From Mesobacterium_A hydrothermale (GTDB taxonomy: Bacteria; Pseudomonadota; Alphaproteobacteria; Rhodobacterales; Rhodobacteraceae), in contig NZ_JAYLLH010000010.1 in NCBI RefSeq assembly GCF_035818635.1, positions 62,001 to 126,000 of the forward strand: 64,000 nucleotides of DNA, in the 5' to 3' direction. This document shows positions 54,647 through 64,000 of the stretch, in pieces. The notes beneath the pieces are model-generated. The model was given only the letters and a program-made list of their open reading frames with translations. It was not told where the DNA came from and did no database searches. Within the stretch, counting starts at the first letter, position 1, and each line of letters begins with the position of its first letter. A program made the position numbers and the translations under genes.

Positions 54647-55081
54647 ATGAAATCCACCCTGATTGCACTCCCGCTCGTTCTGGCCACGGCAAGCTTTGCC
54701 GCGGCACAGGGCAACCCCGCAGCCACCAAGTTCATGGAAAACTGGGACCTGAATTCTGACGGTGTCGTCACCGTCGAAGAAGCGACCGAAATGCGCAACA
54801 ACGTGTTTTACTCGTTCGATTCTGACGAAAACGGCGTGATCGACGATGAAGAGCATGTGATGTTCGACGAAGCCCGCGCCAATGACATCGCCGAAATGCC
54901 CAAGGGCCCCGGCCGTGCGCTGATCCAGATGATCGCTGACGGCATGAGCAAGGAAGCCAACGACGCCAACGGAGACGGCACCGTGACCGGGCCGGAGTTC
55001 GAAGCCGGCGCCGCCAATTGGCTGGCGACGGTCGACAAGAACGGCGACGGGGTCGTCACCATCGCAGACTTCGCGATGTAA
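54647..55081 (+). CDS. Secreted EF-hand protein (paralogue)
   Basis: 144 aa with a signal peptide (MKSTLIALPLVLATASFAAA). Four EF-hand loops lie at D34-E45 (DLNSDGVVTVEE), D58-E69, D106-E117 (DANGDGTVTGPE) and D130-D141 (DKNGDGVVTIAD). The shared frame (QGNPxxxxFxENWDLN, FDEARANDI/M) shows a tandem duplication with the preceding gene, but the Gly/Gln insert is replaced by MPKGPGRALIQM. Start at 54647; an ATG 9 codons upstream would precede the signal. 27 bp after its neighbour. Confidence 0.85.
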   Translation: MKSTLIALPLVLATASFAAAQGNPAATKFMENWDLNSDGVVTVEEATEMRNNVFYSFDSDENGVIDDEEHVMFDEARANDIAEMPKGPGRALIQMIADGMSKEANDANGDGTVTGPEFEAGAANWLATVDKNGDGVVTIADFAM

Positions 55082-55089
55082 TCCCCGAC

Positions 55090-55116
55090 GGGCCGGGGTA
55101 ACTCCCCGGCCCTTTT
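55090..55116 (+). terminator. Hairpin-T-tract between EF-hand and DUF2202 genes
   Basis: Perfect 9-bp stem GGGCCGGGG / CCCCGGCCC with a 5-base loop followed by TTTT. It lies 8 bases after the EF-hand stop and 20 bases before the next ATG. It may partly terminate, setting lower expression of the DUF2202 gene. Confidence 0.8.
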
Positions 55117-55136
55117 CATGGAACCGGAGTAGACCG

Positions 55137-55676
55137 ATGAAACCTGTCGCGCTTGCGGCAGCCCTGTTGGCTGTTGCCAGTCCCGCTACCCATGCGGCCA
55201 CAATCACAAGCGCCGAACGCACCGCAGCGCTGCGCGCGCTGGACGACGAATACCACGCCTACGCAACCTATCAGGCGGTGATCGACAGGTTCGGCGCAGT
55301 GCGCCCCTTCACCAACATCCAGCGTGCCGAAGCCCGGCACGCCAACGCCTTGATCGGCTATCTGCAATCTCATGGCATCGTAGCCCCGGCGAACCCCTAT
55401 CTGACTGGCGCAAAGCCGATGCCCGACGCGCCTGCGTCGCTTGCCGAGGCCTGTGCCGTGGGGGTTCAGGCGGAAATCGCCAACGCCGGGCTTTATGACG
55501 ACGATCTTTTGCCCGCCGCTCGCGGCGACGCAGAACTGACGCGCATTTTCGTTGCGCTGCGAGACGCCTCCCAACAAAAACACCTGCCGGCGTTTCAGCG
55601 CTGCGGCGGGGGCGGTCAGGGTGGCGGCCACGGCAAAGGCATGGGTCAGGGCAAGGGCTGGGGTCGCAAAGGCTGA
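55137..55676 (+). CDS. Secreted DUF2202 ferritin-like protein
   Basis: 179 aa with a signal peptide (MKPVALAAALLAVASPATHA) and a ferritin-like helical bundle of the DUF2202 type. Potential metal ligands are in LDDEYHAYATYQ, RAEARHANALI, VQAEIANAGLYDDDL and QQKHLPAFQRC. The last 25 residues (starting at CGGGGQGGGHGK) are Gly/Gln/Lys/His-rich and echo the insert of the first EF-hand protein 500 bp upstream, suggesting a shared function. Substrate metal unknown. Confidence 0.82.
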   Translation: MKPVALAAALLAVASPATHAATITSAERTAALRALDDEYHAYATYQAVIDRFGAVRPFTNIQRAEARHANALIGYLQSHGIVAPANPYLTGAKPMPDAPASLAEACAVGVQAEIANAGLYDDDLLPAARGDAELTRIFVALRDASQQKHLPAFQRCGGGGQGGGHGKGMGQGKGWGRKG

Positions 55677-55710
55677 TCCCCGGTCCGACCAGGGGAACGC
55701 CCTGAGCACT

Positions 55711-55738
55711 GCTCCCGGCCAAGGCCGGGAGCCCTTTT
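55711..55738 (+). terminator. Intrinsic terminator after the EF-hand/DUF2202 cluster
   Basis: Perfect 10-bp stem GCTCCCGGCC / GGCCGGGAGC with a 2-base AA loop, followed by CCTTTTCG. Confidence 0.85.
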
Positions 55739-55770
55739 CGCAGTCCCTTGTTAGGGTGCCCTTGAAGCGA

Positions 55771-55797
55771 AACGGCGCGGGATCACCCCGCGCCGTT
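55771..55797 (-). terminator. Terminator of the FAD/GcvT gene
   Basis: Perfect 10-bp stem AACGGCGCGG / CCGCGCCGTT with a 7-base loop, 4 bases after the FAD/GcvT stop. The minus-strand tail (TCGCTTC) is only weakly U-rich. The two convergent terminators lie back to back. Confidence 0.65.
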
Positions 55798-55801
55798 TGT
55801 T

Positions 55802-58306
55802 CTAGCCATCCTTGCGGATATTGGCGTTGGTGGGATCATAGGGGCTGTCCTCGACCACGATCGCCTCCCACAGCTGATCCAGCATCTTGACCTGCAACTT
55901 GGTGCCGGGCACTGCCAATTCCGGCTTTACATAGCCCATCCCGATGGACTTGCCGAACACCACCGAATAGCCGCCAGAGGTCAGGCGCCCAATCTTTTCG
56001 CCGTTCAGGTACAGCGCTTCGCGTCCCCAGGGATCGGCATCAGCCGGCCCGTCGATCAACAGCGTGCAGCACTTCGAACGAATGCCTTTGGCCTCCATCG
56101 CGGCCTTGCCGTTGAAGTCTTTCGACAGGTCGACAAAGCGCGGCAGGTCGGCTTCCAACGGAGTCGCGTCGCGGCCAAGCTCGTTGCCGAACGCGCGATA
56201 GGATTTTTCCTGCCGCAGCCAGTTCTGCGCCCGTGCGCCGACCAGTTTCAGCCCGTGCTTTTCGCCTGCGGCCATCAGTTGATCCCACAGATAGGTCTGC
56301 ATCTCGATCGGGTGATGCAGTTCCCACCCCAGTTCGCCTGTGTACGCCACGCGGATCGCGCGCACCGGGCACATGCCCAGTTCGATGTTACGCATCGACA
56401 ACCACGGGAACCGCTTGTTCGACAGGACCGTCGACGGATCGCCATCCTTGACCAGGTCGTTCAGCAGGTCGCGCGACTTTGGCCCGGCAACGGCGAAAAC
56501 GCCCCACTGCGTGGTCACGTCCTGAATTTCGATATAGCCGAAGTCAGGCGCCTTGTCCTGTGCCGCCTTCTTCAGGAAATCGGCATCGTATTCTGTCCAG
56601 GCCCCGGCAGAGACCAGGTAATACTCGTCCTCGGCCAGCCGCACGATGGTGTATTCGGTCCGCGTCGTGCCGGCGGCGGTCAGCGCATAGGTCAGGTTGA
56701 TGCGGCCCACCTTGGGAAGCTTGTTGCAGGTGAACCAGTCCAGGAACTGGGTGGCCCCGGGGCCCTTGACCACGTCCTTGGTAAAGGCCGTCGCATCGAC
56801 AAGGCCCACGCCTTCGCGAATGGCCTTGGCCTCGTCCACGGCATACTGCCACCAGCCGCCGCGGCGGAAACTGCAGGCGTCCTTGTCGAAAGTCTCGGGC
56901 GCGTCCAGCGGGCCATAGTAGTTCGGGCGTTCCCACCCGTTCACGAACCCGAACTGCGCGCCGCGTGCCTTTTGACGGTCATAGGCCGGCGCGGTGCGCA
57001 GCGGGCGGCAGGCTTCGCGCTCTTCATCGGGGTGGTGCAGGATGTAGACGTGGCTGTAGCATTCCTCGTTCTTGCGCGCGGCGAACTCGGTCGTCATCCA
57101 GTTCTGGCTGTACCGTTTGGGGTCCAGCGATGCCATGTCGATCTCGGCCTCGCCATCGACCATCATCTGCGCCAGGTAATAGCCGGTGCCGCCCGCGGCG
57201 GTGATGCCAAAGCTGAACCCTTCGGCTAGCCACATGTTGCGCAGGCCCGGCGCCGGGCCGACCAACGGGTTGCCATCGGGGGTATAGCAGATCGGGCCGT
57301 TGAAATCGTCCTTCAACCCGCTTTCGGCGCAGGACGGCACACGTTCGGCCATCGCCATGTACTGATCGGCGATCCGGTCCAGGTCCAGCGGGAACAGGTC
57401 CGCACGGAAGCTGTCCGGCACGCCATATTCGAACCGTGCAGGCGCACCGTGTTCGTAGATCCCCAGGATCCAGCCGCCACGCTCTTCACGGGCATAGGAT
57501 TCGTTGTCGGCATCGCGCACCACCGGGTGTTCCGGGTTGCCCGCCGCGCGCCATTTCACCAGTTCAGGGTCCTGGTCCATGACGATGAACGTGTGTTCGA
57601 CCGGGATCGCGGGCATCTTGATGCCCAGCAGCTTGGCCGTGCGCTGCGCGTGGTTGCCGGACGCGGTCACAACATGTTCAGCGGTGATCACCACCTGTTC
57701 GTCGCTGGGCACAAGGTTGCCGCCCTTTTCGACCATCTTGGTACAGGTCACTTCCCAATGGGTGCCGGTCCAGTGGAACGCATCGGCCTGAATCTTGCGC
57801 ACAATATCGACGCCGCGCTGACGCGCGCCCTTGGCCATCGCCTGGGTCACGTCGGCGGGGTTAATATAGCCGTCCTCGGTGTGATAGATCGCCCCCTTCA
57901 GGTCACTGGTTTCGATCAGCGGCCAGCGTTCCTTGATCTGCTCGGGCGTCAGCCATTCGTATTTCACGCCGCAGGTTTCGGCGGTCGACGCATACAGCAT
58001 GTATTCGTCCATACGCTCCTGCGTCTGTGCCATGCGCAGGTTGCCTACCACCGCAAAGCCCGCGTTCAGCCCGGTCTCTTCCTCCAGCGTCTTGTAGAAA
58101 TCGACGGAATACTGGTGAATGTGGGTGGTCGCGTAGGACATGTTGAACAGCGGCAGCAGACCGGCCGCGTGCCAGGTCGAGCCCGAGGTCAGTTCGTCCC
58201 GCTCGATCAGCATCACATCGTCCCAACCGGCCTTGGCCAGGTGATAGGCGATAGAGGTCCCGACGGCACCGCCGCCGACAACCAGGGCTTTGACTTGCGT
58301 TTTCAT
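55802..58306 (-). CDS. FAD-dependent oxidoreductase/GcvT-like fusion (dimethylglycine/sarcosine dehydrogenase family)
   Basis: An 834-aa two-part enzyme. The N-terminal DAO-type FAD domain begins VKALVVGGGAVGTSIAYHLA, followed by STWHAAGLLPLF and the flavin-contact stretch AEGFSFGITAAGGTGYYLAQ. The C-terminal half is aminomethyltransferase/GcvT-like (GAWTEYDADFLKKA, VAYTGELGWELHHPIEMQ). Such enzymes demethylate N-methylated glycines or related compounds, pass electrons to ETF and the one-carbon unit to tetrahydrofolate. Roseobacter genomes carry many paralogues, so the exact substrate cannot be told. Confidence 0.88.
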   Translation of the reverse strand: MKTQVKALVVGGGAVGTSIAYHLAKAGWDDVMLIERDELTSGSTWHAAGLLPLFNMSYATTHIHQYSVDFYKTLEEETGLNAGFAVVGNLRMAQTQERMDEYMLYASTAETCGVKYEWLTPEQIKERWPLIETSDLKGAIYHTEDGYINPADVTQAMAKGARQRGVDIVRKIQADAFHWTGTHWEVTCTKMVEKGGNLVPSDEQVVITAEHVVTASGNHAQRTAKLLGIKMPAIPVEHTFIVMDQDPELVKWRAAGNPEHPVVRDADNESYAREERGGWILGIYEHGAPARFEYGVPDSFRADLFPLDLDRIADQYMAMAERVPSCAESGLKDDFNGPICYTPDGNPLVGPAPGLRNMWLAEGFSFGITAAGGTGYYLAQMMVDGEAEIDMASLDPKRYSQNWMTTEFAARKNEECYSHVYILHHPDEEREACRPLRTAPAYDRQKARGAQFGFVNGWERPNYYGPLDAPETFDKDACSFRRGGWWQYAVDEAKAIREGVGLVDATAFTKDVVKGPGATQFLDWFTCNKLPKVGRINLTYALTAAGTTRTEYTIVRLAEDEYYLVSAGAWTEYDADFLKKAAQDKAPDFGYIEIQDVTTQWGVFAVAGPKSRDLLNDLVKDGDPSTVLSNKRFPWLSMRNIELGMCPVRAIRVAYTGELGWELHHPIEMQTYLWDQLMAAGEKHGLKLVGARAQNWLRQEKSYRAFGNELGRDATPLEADLPRFVDLSKDFNGKAAMEAKGIRSKCCTLLIDGPADADPWGREALYLNGEKIGRLTSGGYSVVFGKSIGMGYVKPELAVPGTKLQVKMLDQLWEAIVVEDSPYDPTNANIRKDG

Positions 58307-58446
58307 GGGGCAGACGACTCCGGCACGAGGATATGAATTGCCAGAGGTTTACCCGACCACAGAATTTCCGCACAGCCCAGCCGACATTTGGCGGCTCAAA
58401 ACCGACGAAGCGTCGGGAATCTTTCGGCGGATACGTCCGAAAACGA

Positions 58447-58857
58447 CTAGTTTCCGCCAACCTTGCAGAAGGCCGTGCCACCGCACCCGCCCGAGCGGCT
58501 GACGACCACGGGCTTTGCGCCCCCCGACGAAGCAAAGGTCTTGCTGCCGCCCCCGTCCGTGCCGGACGAGTCCCCGCTTTTACCCTTGCCAGAGAACATC
58601 GACAGAAACGCCGACACTGCGCCGGATTTCTTGGCCAAAGCGTCCGACGTTGCCGGGGTTGCCTGGGTTGCGATTCCGGCCGGCGGTTCAGCGACCGGCG
58701 CGGTTCCGGCAATACGCGTGCTGACGCTGGAGGTATAGTCCGCAAAACCAAAGGAACGCCCCGCGTTCTTGGCCAGTGTATACTGGGTGAACAGATCATA
58801 GGTCAGACCGGCAATCGCCAGCATGATCGCGACCATCGCAACCGCCAGTATCCTCAT
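58447..58857 (-). CDS. Membrane-anchored Gly/Ser-rich protein of unknown function
   Basis: 136 aa with one N-terminal membrane helix (ILAVAMVAIMLAIAGLTYDL). A Pro/Ala linker and a Gly/Ser/Lys-rich tail (FSGKGKSGDSSGTDGGGSKT) follow, ending SRSGGCGGTAFCKVGGN with two cysteines five residues apart. I recognise no family. It lies between the FAD/GcvT enzyme and mreB, on the opposite strand to mreB. Confidence 0.65.
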   Translation of the reverse strand: MRILAVAMVAIMLAIAGLTYDLFTQYTLAKNAGRSFGFADYTSSVSTRIAGTAPVAEPPAGIATQATPATSDALAKKSGAVSAFLSMFSGKGKSGDSSGTDGGGSKTFASSGGAKPVVVSRSGGCGGTAFCKVGGN

Positions 58858-58980
58858 TTTTTTCTGCTCCTTGCGTGCACTGCCAAACAGGGAAACAAGA
58901 ATTTCTGTTCATATTGTGGCGGGCGGCGCTGCGCCGCAGCGAAACAAGCGGTTTCGCGCTGATTTGACCTGATCCGCCTC

Positions 58981-59009
58981 TTTCGCGCCTGTCAAACCTT
59001 GCCTATAAC
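58981..59009 (+). promoter_or_regulatory. Weak candidate promoter of the mreB operon
   Basis: TATAAC (59004-59009) preceded after 17 bases by TTTCGC (58981-58986), 64 bases ahead of the mreB start. The -10 is good, the -35 poor. Confidence 0.3.
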
Positions 59010-59048
59010 GCCAGCGGCCTGCCTCTTGTCGAGTCGCGGGCCATCTGA

Positions 59049-60119
<1,071 letters not shown>

Positions 60120-60148
60120 CCGCATCACCGTTTTGCCAAGGGGGACCA

Positions 60149-61057
60149 TTGGCAAGAGAGCGTAACAGGACCGAAGACTATACCGGCCCTCTGAAACGGC
60201 TGTTTCTGGGGGTACTGCTGTTGTGCCTGTTCGGGCTGTTCCTGGTCTGGCGCATCGACAGCCCCCGCGTCGAACGGTTCCGTGCCCAGGTGATCGACAG
60301 CGTGCTGCCCAGTTTCGATTGGGCGATGGCGCCGGTCACCGCCACGGTCAAGCTGCTGCGGGACTTCCAAAGCTATCAAAGCATCTACGAACAGAACCAG
60401 GAATTGCGGCGCGAATTGCGCACGATGACGTCCTGGAAGGAAGCGGCGCAGCAGCTCGAACAGGAAAACGCCCGTCTGCGCGACCTCAACAACGTCCAGC
60501 TGGACCCGCGCCTGACCTATATCACCGGCGTGGTTCTGGCCGACAGCGGATCGCTCTTCCGGCAGACCGTGCTGATCAACGTCGGCTCGCGCGATGGCAT
60601 CGTAGATGGCTGGGCGACGATGGACGGGATCGGCGTCGTCGGCCGGATTTCCGGGGTCGGCGCCAACACCAGCCGTGTGATCCTGCTGACCGACACCGCC
60701 AGCCGTGTACCGGTGATCATCCAGTCGTCGGGCCAGCGCGCGCTGATCGTGGGCGACAACAGTTCTGCCCCACCGATCGACTTTCTGGAAAACCCCGACC
60801 TTGTGCTGCCCGGCGACCGTATCGTCACCTCGGGGGATGGCGACGTATTCCCACCCGGCCTGCTGATCGGGCAGGTTGCCAAGGATCCCGGCGGGCGGCT
60901 GCGGGTGCGGCTGGCAGCGGACTACGAGCGGCTGGAATTCCTGCGAGTGCTGCGCGACCACGGGGCCCGCCAGGTCGATCAGCCCAGCGCCCTGATCCTG
61001 CCCGAAGACCTGCCCGACAACGCCCCCCCGCCCAAAAAGGACGGCAACGATGGCTGA
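60149..61057 (+). CDS. mreC: Rod shape-determining protein MreC
   Basis: Periplasmic scaffold linking MreB to PBP2, 302 aa. One N-terminal membrane helix (LFLGVLLLCLFGLFLVW) is followed by a coiled coil (about residues 65-115) and a beta domain with LINVGSRDGIVDGWATMDGI and GVGANTSRVILLTD. No ATG fits: the start appears to be TTG at 60149, with AAGGGGG about 4 bases upstream. It overlaps mreD by 8 bp. Confidence 0.94.
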   Translation: MARERNRTEDYTGPLKRLFLGVLLLCLFGLFLVWRIDSPRVERFRAQVIDSVLPSFDWAMAPVTATVKLLRDFQSYQSIYEQNQELRRELRTMTSWKEAAQQLEQENARLRDLNNVQLDPRLTYITGVVLADSGSLFRQTVLINVGSRDGIVDGWATMDGIGVVGRISGVGANTSRVILLTDTASRVPVIIQSSGQRALIVGDNSSAPPIDFLENPDLVLPGDRIVTSGDGDVFPPGLLIGQVAKDPGGRLRVRLAADYERLEFLRVLRDHGARQVDQPSALILPEDLPDNAPPPKKDGNDG

Positions 61058-61580
61058 CGCGCATCAGTCGCGGCTGTGGGCGATGCGCGGCATGTATCTG
61101 CTGCTGTGCCTGCTCATCGTCTTCTTTGACCTGCTGCCGCTGCGGACCACTCCGATGGCCTGGGCGCCGCCCGACCTGCTTCTGGCGCTCAGCTTTGTCT
61201 GGAGCGAACGCCGCCCGGATTACGTACCCACCTTTGCTGCGGCGACCGTGTTCCTGCTGGCCGATTTCCTGCTGCAACGGCCCCCGGGGCTGTGGGCCGC
61301 GCTGTCGCTGATCGTGGTCGAATGGGCGCGCTCGCATGATCGCGGCCATCATGAGCGTGGCTTTGCCGTCGAATGGCTGGGCTTTGCCGGGGCGATGATC
61401 GCGATGGTCGTGGCCTATCGGCTGATCATGGCGATCACCGTGGCCGATCCCGGGCCGCTGCACCTTGCGGCGACACAGGCCGGGTTCACGATTTTGATCT
61501 ACCCCTTGGTGGTTTTGGTCAGCCATTTTATCTTCAGGGTGCGTCGGCTTGCACCCGGCGACCTCGAGGCTCTTGGATAA
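61050..61580 (+). CDS. mreD: Rod shape-determining protein MreD
   Basis: A 176-aa inner-membrane protein with about five helices (MYLLLCLLIVFFDLLPL, ATVFLLADFLLQ and others). Sequence is poorly conserved in the family; the call rests on hydrophobic profile, length and position between mreC and PBP2. Overlaps mreC by 8 bp and precedes mrdA by 3 bp. Confidence 0.88.
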   Translation: MADAHQSRLWAMRGMYLLLCLLIVFFDLLPLRTTPMAWAPPDLLLALSFVWSERRPDYVPTFAAATVFLLADFLLQRPPGLWAALSLIVVEWARSHDRGHHERGFAVEWLGFAGAMIAMVVAYRLIMAITVADPGPLHLAATQAGFTILIYPLVVLVSHFIFRVRRLAPGDLEALG

Positions 61581-61583
61581 CCG

Positions 61584-63527
61584 ATGCGACGTTCGCCCAA
61601 AGACACGGCAGAAAGCTTCCGCAAGATCTCGCGCCGCGGGCTCTTGCTGGCGGGCACGCAGCTGGCGTTTGGCGGCGTCCTGGCGATGCGGATGCGCCAC
61701 TTGCAGGTTGACCAGGCCGATGAATTTCGCCTGCTGGCCGAGGAAAACCGCGTCAACATCCGCCTGATCCCCCCCGCCCGGGGCCGGATTTTCGACCGCA
61801 ACGGCAAGCCCCTTGCGGAAAACGAACCGTCCTACCGCATCACCATGGTCCGCGAAGACGCCGGAGACGTGGACGCCGTGATCGCGCGCCTGTCGACCCT
61901 GGTCGAACTGGACGAGGACGACCTGAACCGCGCTTTGACCGAAATGAAACGGTCCGCCCCGTTCCTGCCGGTGACCGTCGCCGACCGGGTGACATGGGAC
62001 GAAATCAGCCGCGTCGCGGTGAACGCCCCCGCCCTGCCCGGCGTCACGCCAGAGGTCGGCCTGTCCCGCGTCTATCCCCGGAAAGAAGACTTCGCCCATG
62101 TCGTGGGCTATGTCGGCCCGGTCAGCGACCGCGACCTTGCCCGCTATGACGAACCCGAACCCTTGCTGCGCATCCCGCGCTTCCAGATCGGCAAGGTCGG
62201 GGTCGAAGCCAAGATGGAAGACGCCCTGCGCGGCCGTGCGGGTGCAAAGCAGGTCGAGGTCAATGCCGTCGGTCGCGTCATGCGCGAACTCAGCCGCCGC
62301 GAGGGCGAAGCCGGGGCCGACCTGCAACTGACGCTGGATGCCGACCTGCAGGCTTATGTCCAGGCCCGGCTGGGCGAAGAAAGCGCCTCCGCCGTGGTGC
62401 TTGACCTGGAAAACGGGGATATCAAGGCCATCGCCTCGGCCCCGACCTATGACCCGAACCTGTTCGTGCGCGGCATTTCCGTGGCCGACTACAGCCTGCT
62501 GCGCGACAACGACCACCGTCCGCTCGCATCGAAAACCGTTCAGGATGCGTATCCACCCGGCTCCACCTTCAAGATGGTCACCGCGCTGGCCGCGCTGGAT
62601 GCCGGACTGATCGCGCCGGACGACACGGTCTATTGCCCCGGCCATCTTGAGGTGTCGGGCCGCAAGTTTCACTGCTGGAAACGCGCCGGCCACGGCCACA
62701 TGACGCTGGAACAGGCCCTGCGCGAAAGCTGCGATGTCTATTTCTACGATCTCGCGCTCAAGGTCGGTATCGACAAGATCCACGAAATCTCCGACCGGCT
62801 GGGCCTTGGCGTCGCACATGACGTACCGATGTCGGCCGTATCCGCCGGGATCAACCCCAGCCGCGACTGGAAAATGCGCGAACGCGGGTCCGAATGGCTG
62901 ATCGGTGACACGGTGAACACCTCGATCGGCCAAGGCTACGTCCTGACCTCGCCCTTGCAACTGGCGGTGATGACTGCGCGCATCGCGACCGGCAAGGTCG
63001 TCACCCCTCGCCTGATCAAATCCATCGACGGGGTCGAAACGCCCCATGGCGTCGGCGCGCCCCTGGGCTTCAACGAAAACCACATGCGCCAGATCCGGCG
63101 CGGGATGTACGCGGTGTCGAACAACCGCCGCGGCACCGCCTATCGGTCGCGCATCATCGCTGACGATTTCCGCATGGCGGGCAAGACCGGCACCAGCCAG
63201 GTCCGCAACATCACCGAGGCCGAACGCCGTCGTGGTGTGACCCGGAACGAGGACCTGCCCTGGAACCGGCGCGACCACGCGCTGTTCGTGAACTTCGCCC
63301 CCTTCGACAAACCGCGCTACGCAGTGTCGGTGGTCGTCGAACACGGCGGCGGCGGCTCGACCGCCGCGGCCCCCATTGCACGCGACGTGACATTGCAGGC
63401 GCTGTATGGCGGCGACCCGCCGCTTGACGCCTACCCGGTGGCCGACCGGCCGCGGATCGAGGCGTTGCAGGACCGCCTGAGGCGCGAACGCGAAGAACGT
63501 GACGCCAACGGCCAGAGCCGCGCATGA
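61584..63527 (+). CDS. mrdA: Penicillin-binding protein 2 (elongation transpeptidase)
   Basis: Transpeptidase of the rod complex, 647 aa. N-terminal membrane anchor (GLLLAGTQLAFGGVLAMRM), then a pedestal domain with ARGRIFDRNGKPLAENEPSY. The catalytic motifs are intact: SxxK at Ser327-Lys330 (PPGSTFKMV), S-x-D in ESCDVYFYD, and KTG at 534-536 (GKTGTSQV). The stop overlaps rodA by 4 bp (ATGA). Confidence 0.97.
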   Translation: MRRSPKDTAESFRKISRRGLLLAGTQLAFGGVLAMRMRHLQVDQADEFRLLAEENRVNIRLIPPARGRIFDRNGKPLAENEPSYRITMVREDAGDVDAVIARLSTLVELDEDDLNRALTEMKRSAPFLPVTVADRVTWDEISRVAVNAPALPGVTPEVGLSRVYPRKEDFAHVVGYVGPVSDRDLARYDEPEPLLRIPRFQIGKVGVEAKMEDALRGRAGAKQVEVNAVGRVMRELSRREGEAGADLQLTLDADLQAYVQARLGEESASAVVLDLENGDIKAIASAPTYDPNLFVRGISVADYSLLRDNDHRPLASKTVQDAYPPGSTFKMVTALAALDAGLIAPDDTVYCPGHLEVSGRKFHCWKRAGHGHMTLEQALRESCDVYFYDLALKVGIDKIHEISDRLGLGVAHDVPMSAVSAGINPSRDWKMRERGSEWLIGDTVNTSIGQGYVLTSPLQLAVMTARIATGKVVTPRLIKSIDGVETPHGVGAPLGFNENHMRQIRRGMYAVSNNRRGTAYRSRIIADDFRMAGKTGTSQVRNITEAERRRGVTRNEDLPWNRRDHALFVNFAPFDKPRYAVSVVVEHGGGGSTAAAPIARDVTLQALYGGDPPLDAYPVADRPRIEALQDRLRREREERDANGQSRA

Positions 63528-64000
63528 GCTATCTTGAATATACGGTAAAGTCGGTCCCCGCCGGCTATCGCAAGGTGCTGTACCTGAACTGGCCCATCGT
63601 CGTGCTGCTGACGGCGGTGGCGGGCGTCGGCTTCCTGATGCTGTATTCCGTGGCGGGCGGGTCTCTGACCCCATGGGCCGAGCCTCAAATGAAACGCTTT
63701 GCACTTGGATTGGCCGTGATGTTCGCCGTCGCCATGGTCCCGATCTGGTTCTGGCGCAACATGGCCGCCGTGGCCTATGGCATTTCGGTCTTGCTGCTTG
63801 TCTACGTGGAATTTTTCGGTGCCGTCGGAATGGGCGCGCAGCGCTGGATCGACCTTGGGTTCATGCGGCTGCAACCATCGGAACTGACCAAGATCGCACT
63901 GGTGGTGTTCCTGGCCGCCTATTACGACTGGCTGCCGGTCAACAAGACCTCGCGCCTGTTCTGGGTGCTTGTCCCGGTGTTCTTCATCCTGCTGCCCACC
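63524..64000 (+). CDS. rodA: Rod-shape peptidoglycan polymerase RodA (partial, N-terminal part)
   Basis: SEDS-family glycosyltransferase that polymerises lipid II with PBP2. The first 159 residues are in the window; the gene runs off the right edge. Several membrane helices are visible, and the SEDS signature GAQRWIDLGFMRLQPSELTK is present. The ATG overlaps the mrdA stop by 4 bp, giving coupled translation of the polymerase and its partner. Confidence 0.95.
   Translation, partial: MSYLEYTVKSVPAGYRKVLYLNWPIVVLLTAVAGVGFLMLYSVAGGSLTPWAEPQMKRFALGLAVMFAVAMVPIWFWRNMAAVAYGISVLLLVYVEFFGAVGMGAQRWIDLGFMRLQPSELTKIALVVFLAAYYDWLPVNKTSRLFWVLVPVFFILLPT

Noticed and set aside
58921..58942. Palindrome GCGGCGCTGCGCCGC upstream of mreB as a terminator
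   Set aside because: No T-tract on either strand and no gene end close enough; likely a chance GC palindrome.
60825..63704. A 959-codon minus-strand frame opposite mreD and PBP2
   Set aside because: The plus-strand frames carry complete PBP2 and MreD features; the minus frame has none.

Overview
The window is a high-GC chromosomal segment of an alphaproteobacterium, almost certainly a member of the Rhodobacteraceae (Roseobacter group). The evidence is gene order and gene content: a chvI-chvG-hprK-rapZ-PTS cluster divergent from pckA, methylsuccinyl-CoA dehydrogenase, a DUF6473 protein, a GcvT/FAD fusion enzyme, and palindromic intergenic repeats of a type I associate with this family. No phage, plasmid, transposase, rRNA operon or CRISPR array was seen. 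Both ends are cut: rpsC on the left and rodA on the right.

Positions 1-27,600 are informational genes, almost all on the minus strand. In transcription order, right to left, they are tuf (second copy), tRNA-Trp, secE, nusG, rplK, rplA, rplJ, rplL, rpoB, rpoC, then rpsL, rpsG, fusA, tuf (first copy), rpsJ, rplC, rplD, rplW, rplB, rpsS, rplV and rpsC. This is the classical secE/rpoBC/str/S10 superblock. It is interrupted twice by accessory genes: a zinc transporter, an acetyltransferase and an orphan secreted protein between tuf and tRNA-Trp, and an EamA permease plus a rhamnosyltransferase-like protein between rpoC and rpsL. The S10 operon also appears to be split between rplW and rplB by a strong terminator, a new promoter and a hairpin-rich leader.

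Positions 27,600-43,900 are mixed metabolism and envelope: a lipoprotein, a cytochrome P450, a PduO-type cobalamin adenosyltransferase, a HIG1 protein, an SDR, an SH3 protein, parC, an iron-linked pair (secreted protein plus PiuC-type hydroxylase) behind an iron-box-like palindrome, a DUF898/M48 pair, a GyrI-like protein, etfB-etfA, a DUF6473 protein, 3-hydroxybutyryl-CoA dehydrogenase and an acyltransferase.

Positions 43,900-50,400 hold the regulatory operon chvI-chvG-hprK-rapZ-EIIA-HPr, divergent from pckA, which couples envelope signalling, phosphotransfer and gluconeogenesis. As given, chvI carries a one-base deletion that separates its receiver domain from its DNA-binding domain.

Positions 50,400-58,900 carry a DUF3859 protein, a TauE/SafE exporter, methylsuccinyl-CoA dehydrogenase (ethylmalonyl-CoA pathway), an AhpD-like protein, a compact cluster of two secreted EF-hand proteins and a DUF2202 ferritin-like protein, and a large FAD/GcvT demethylase-type enzyme. 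Positions 59,000-64,000 are the rod-shape operon mreB-mreC-mreD-mrdA(PBP2)-rodA.
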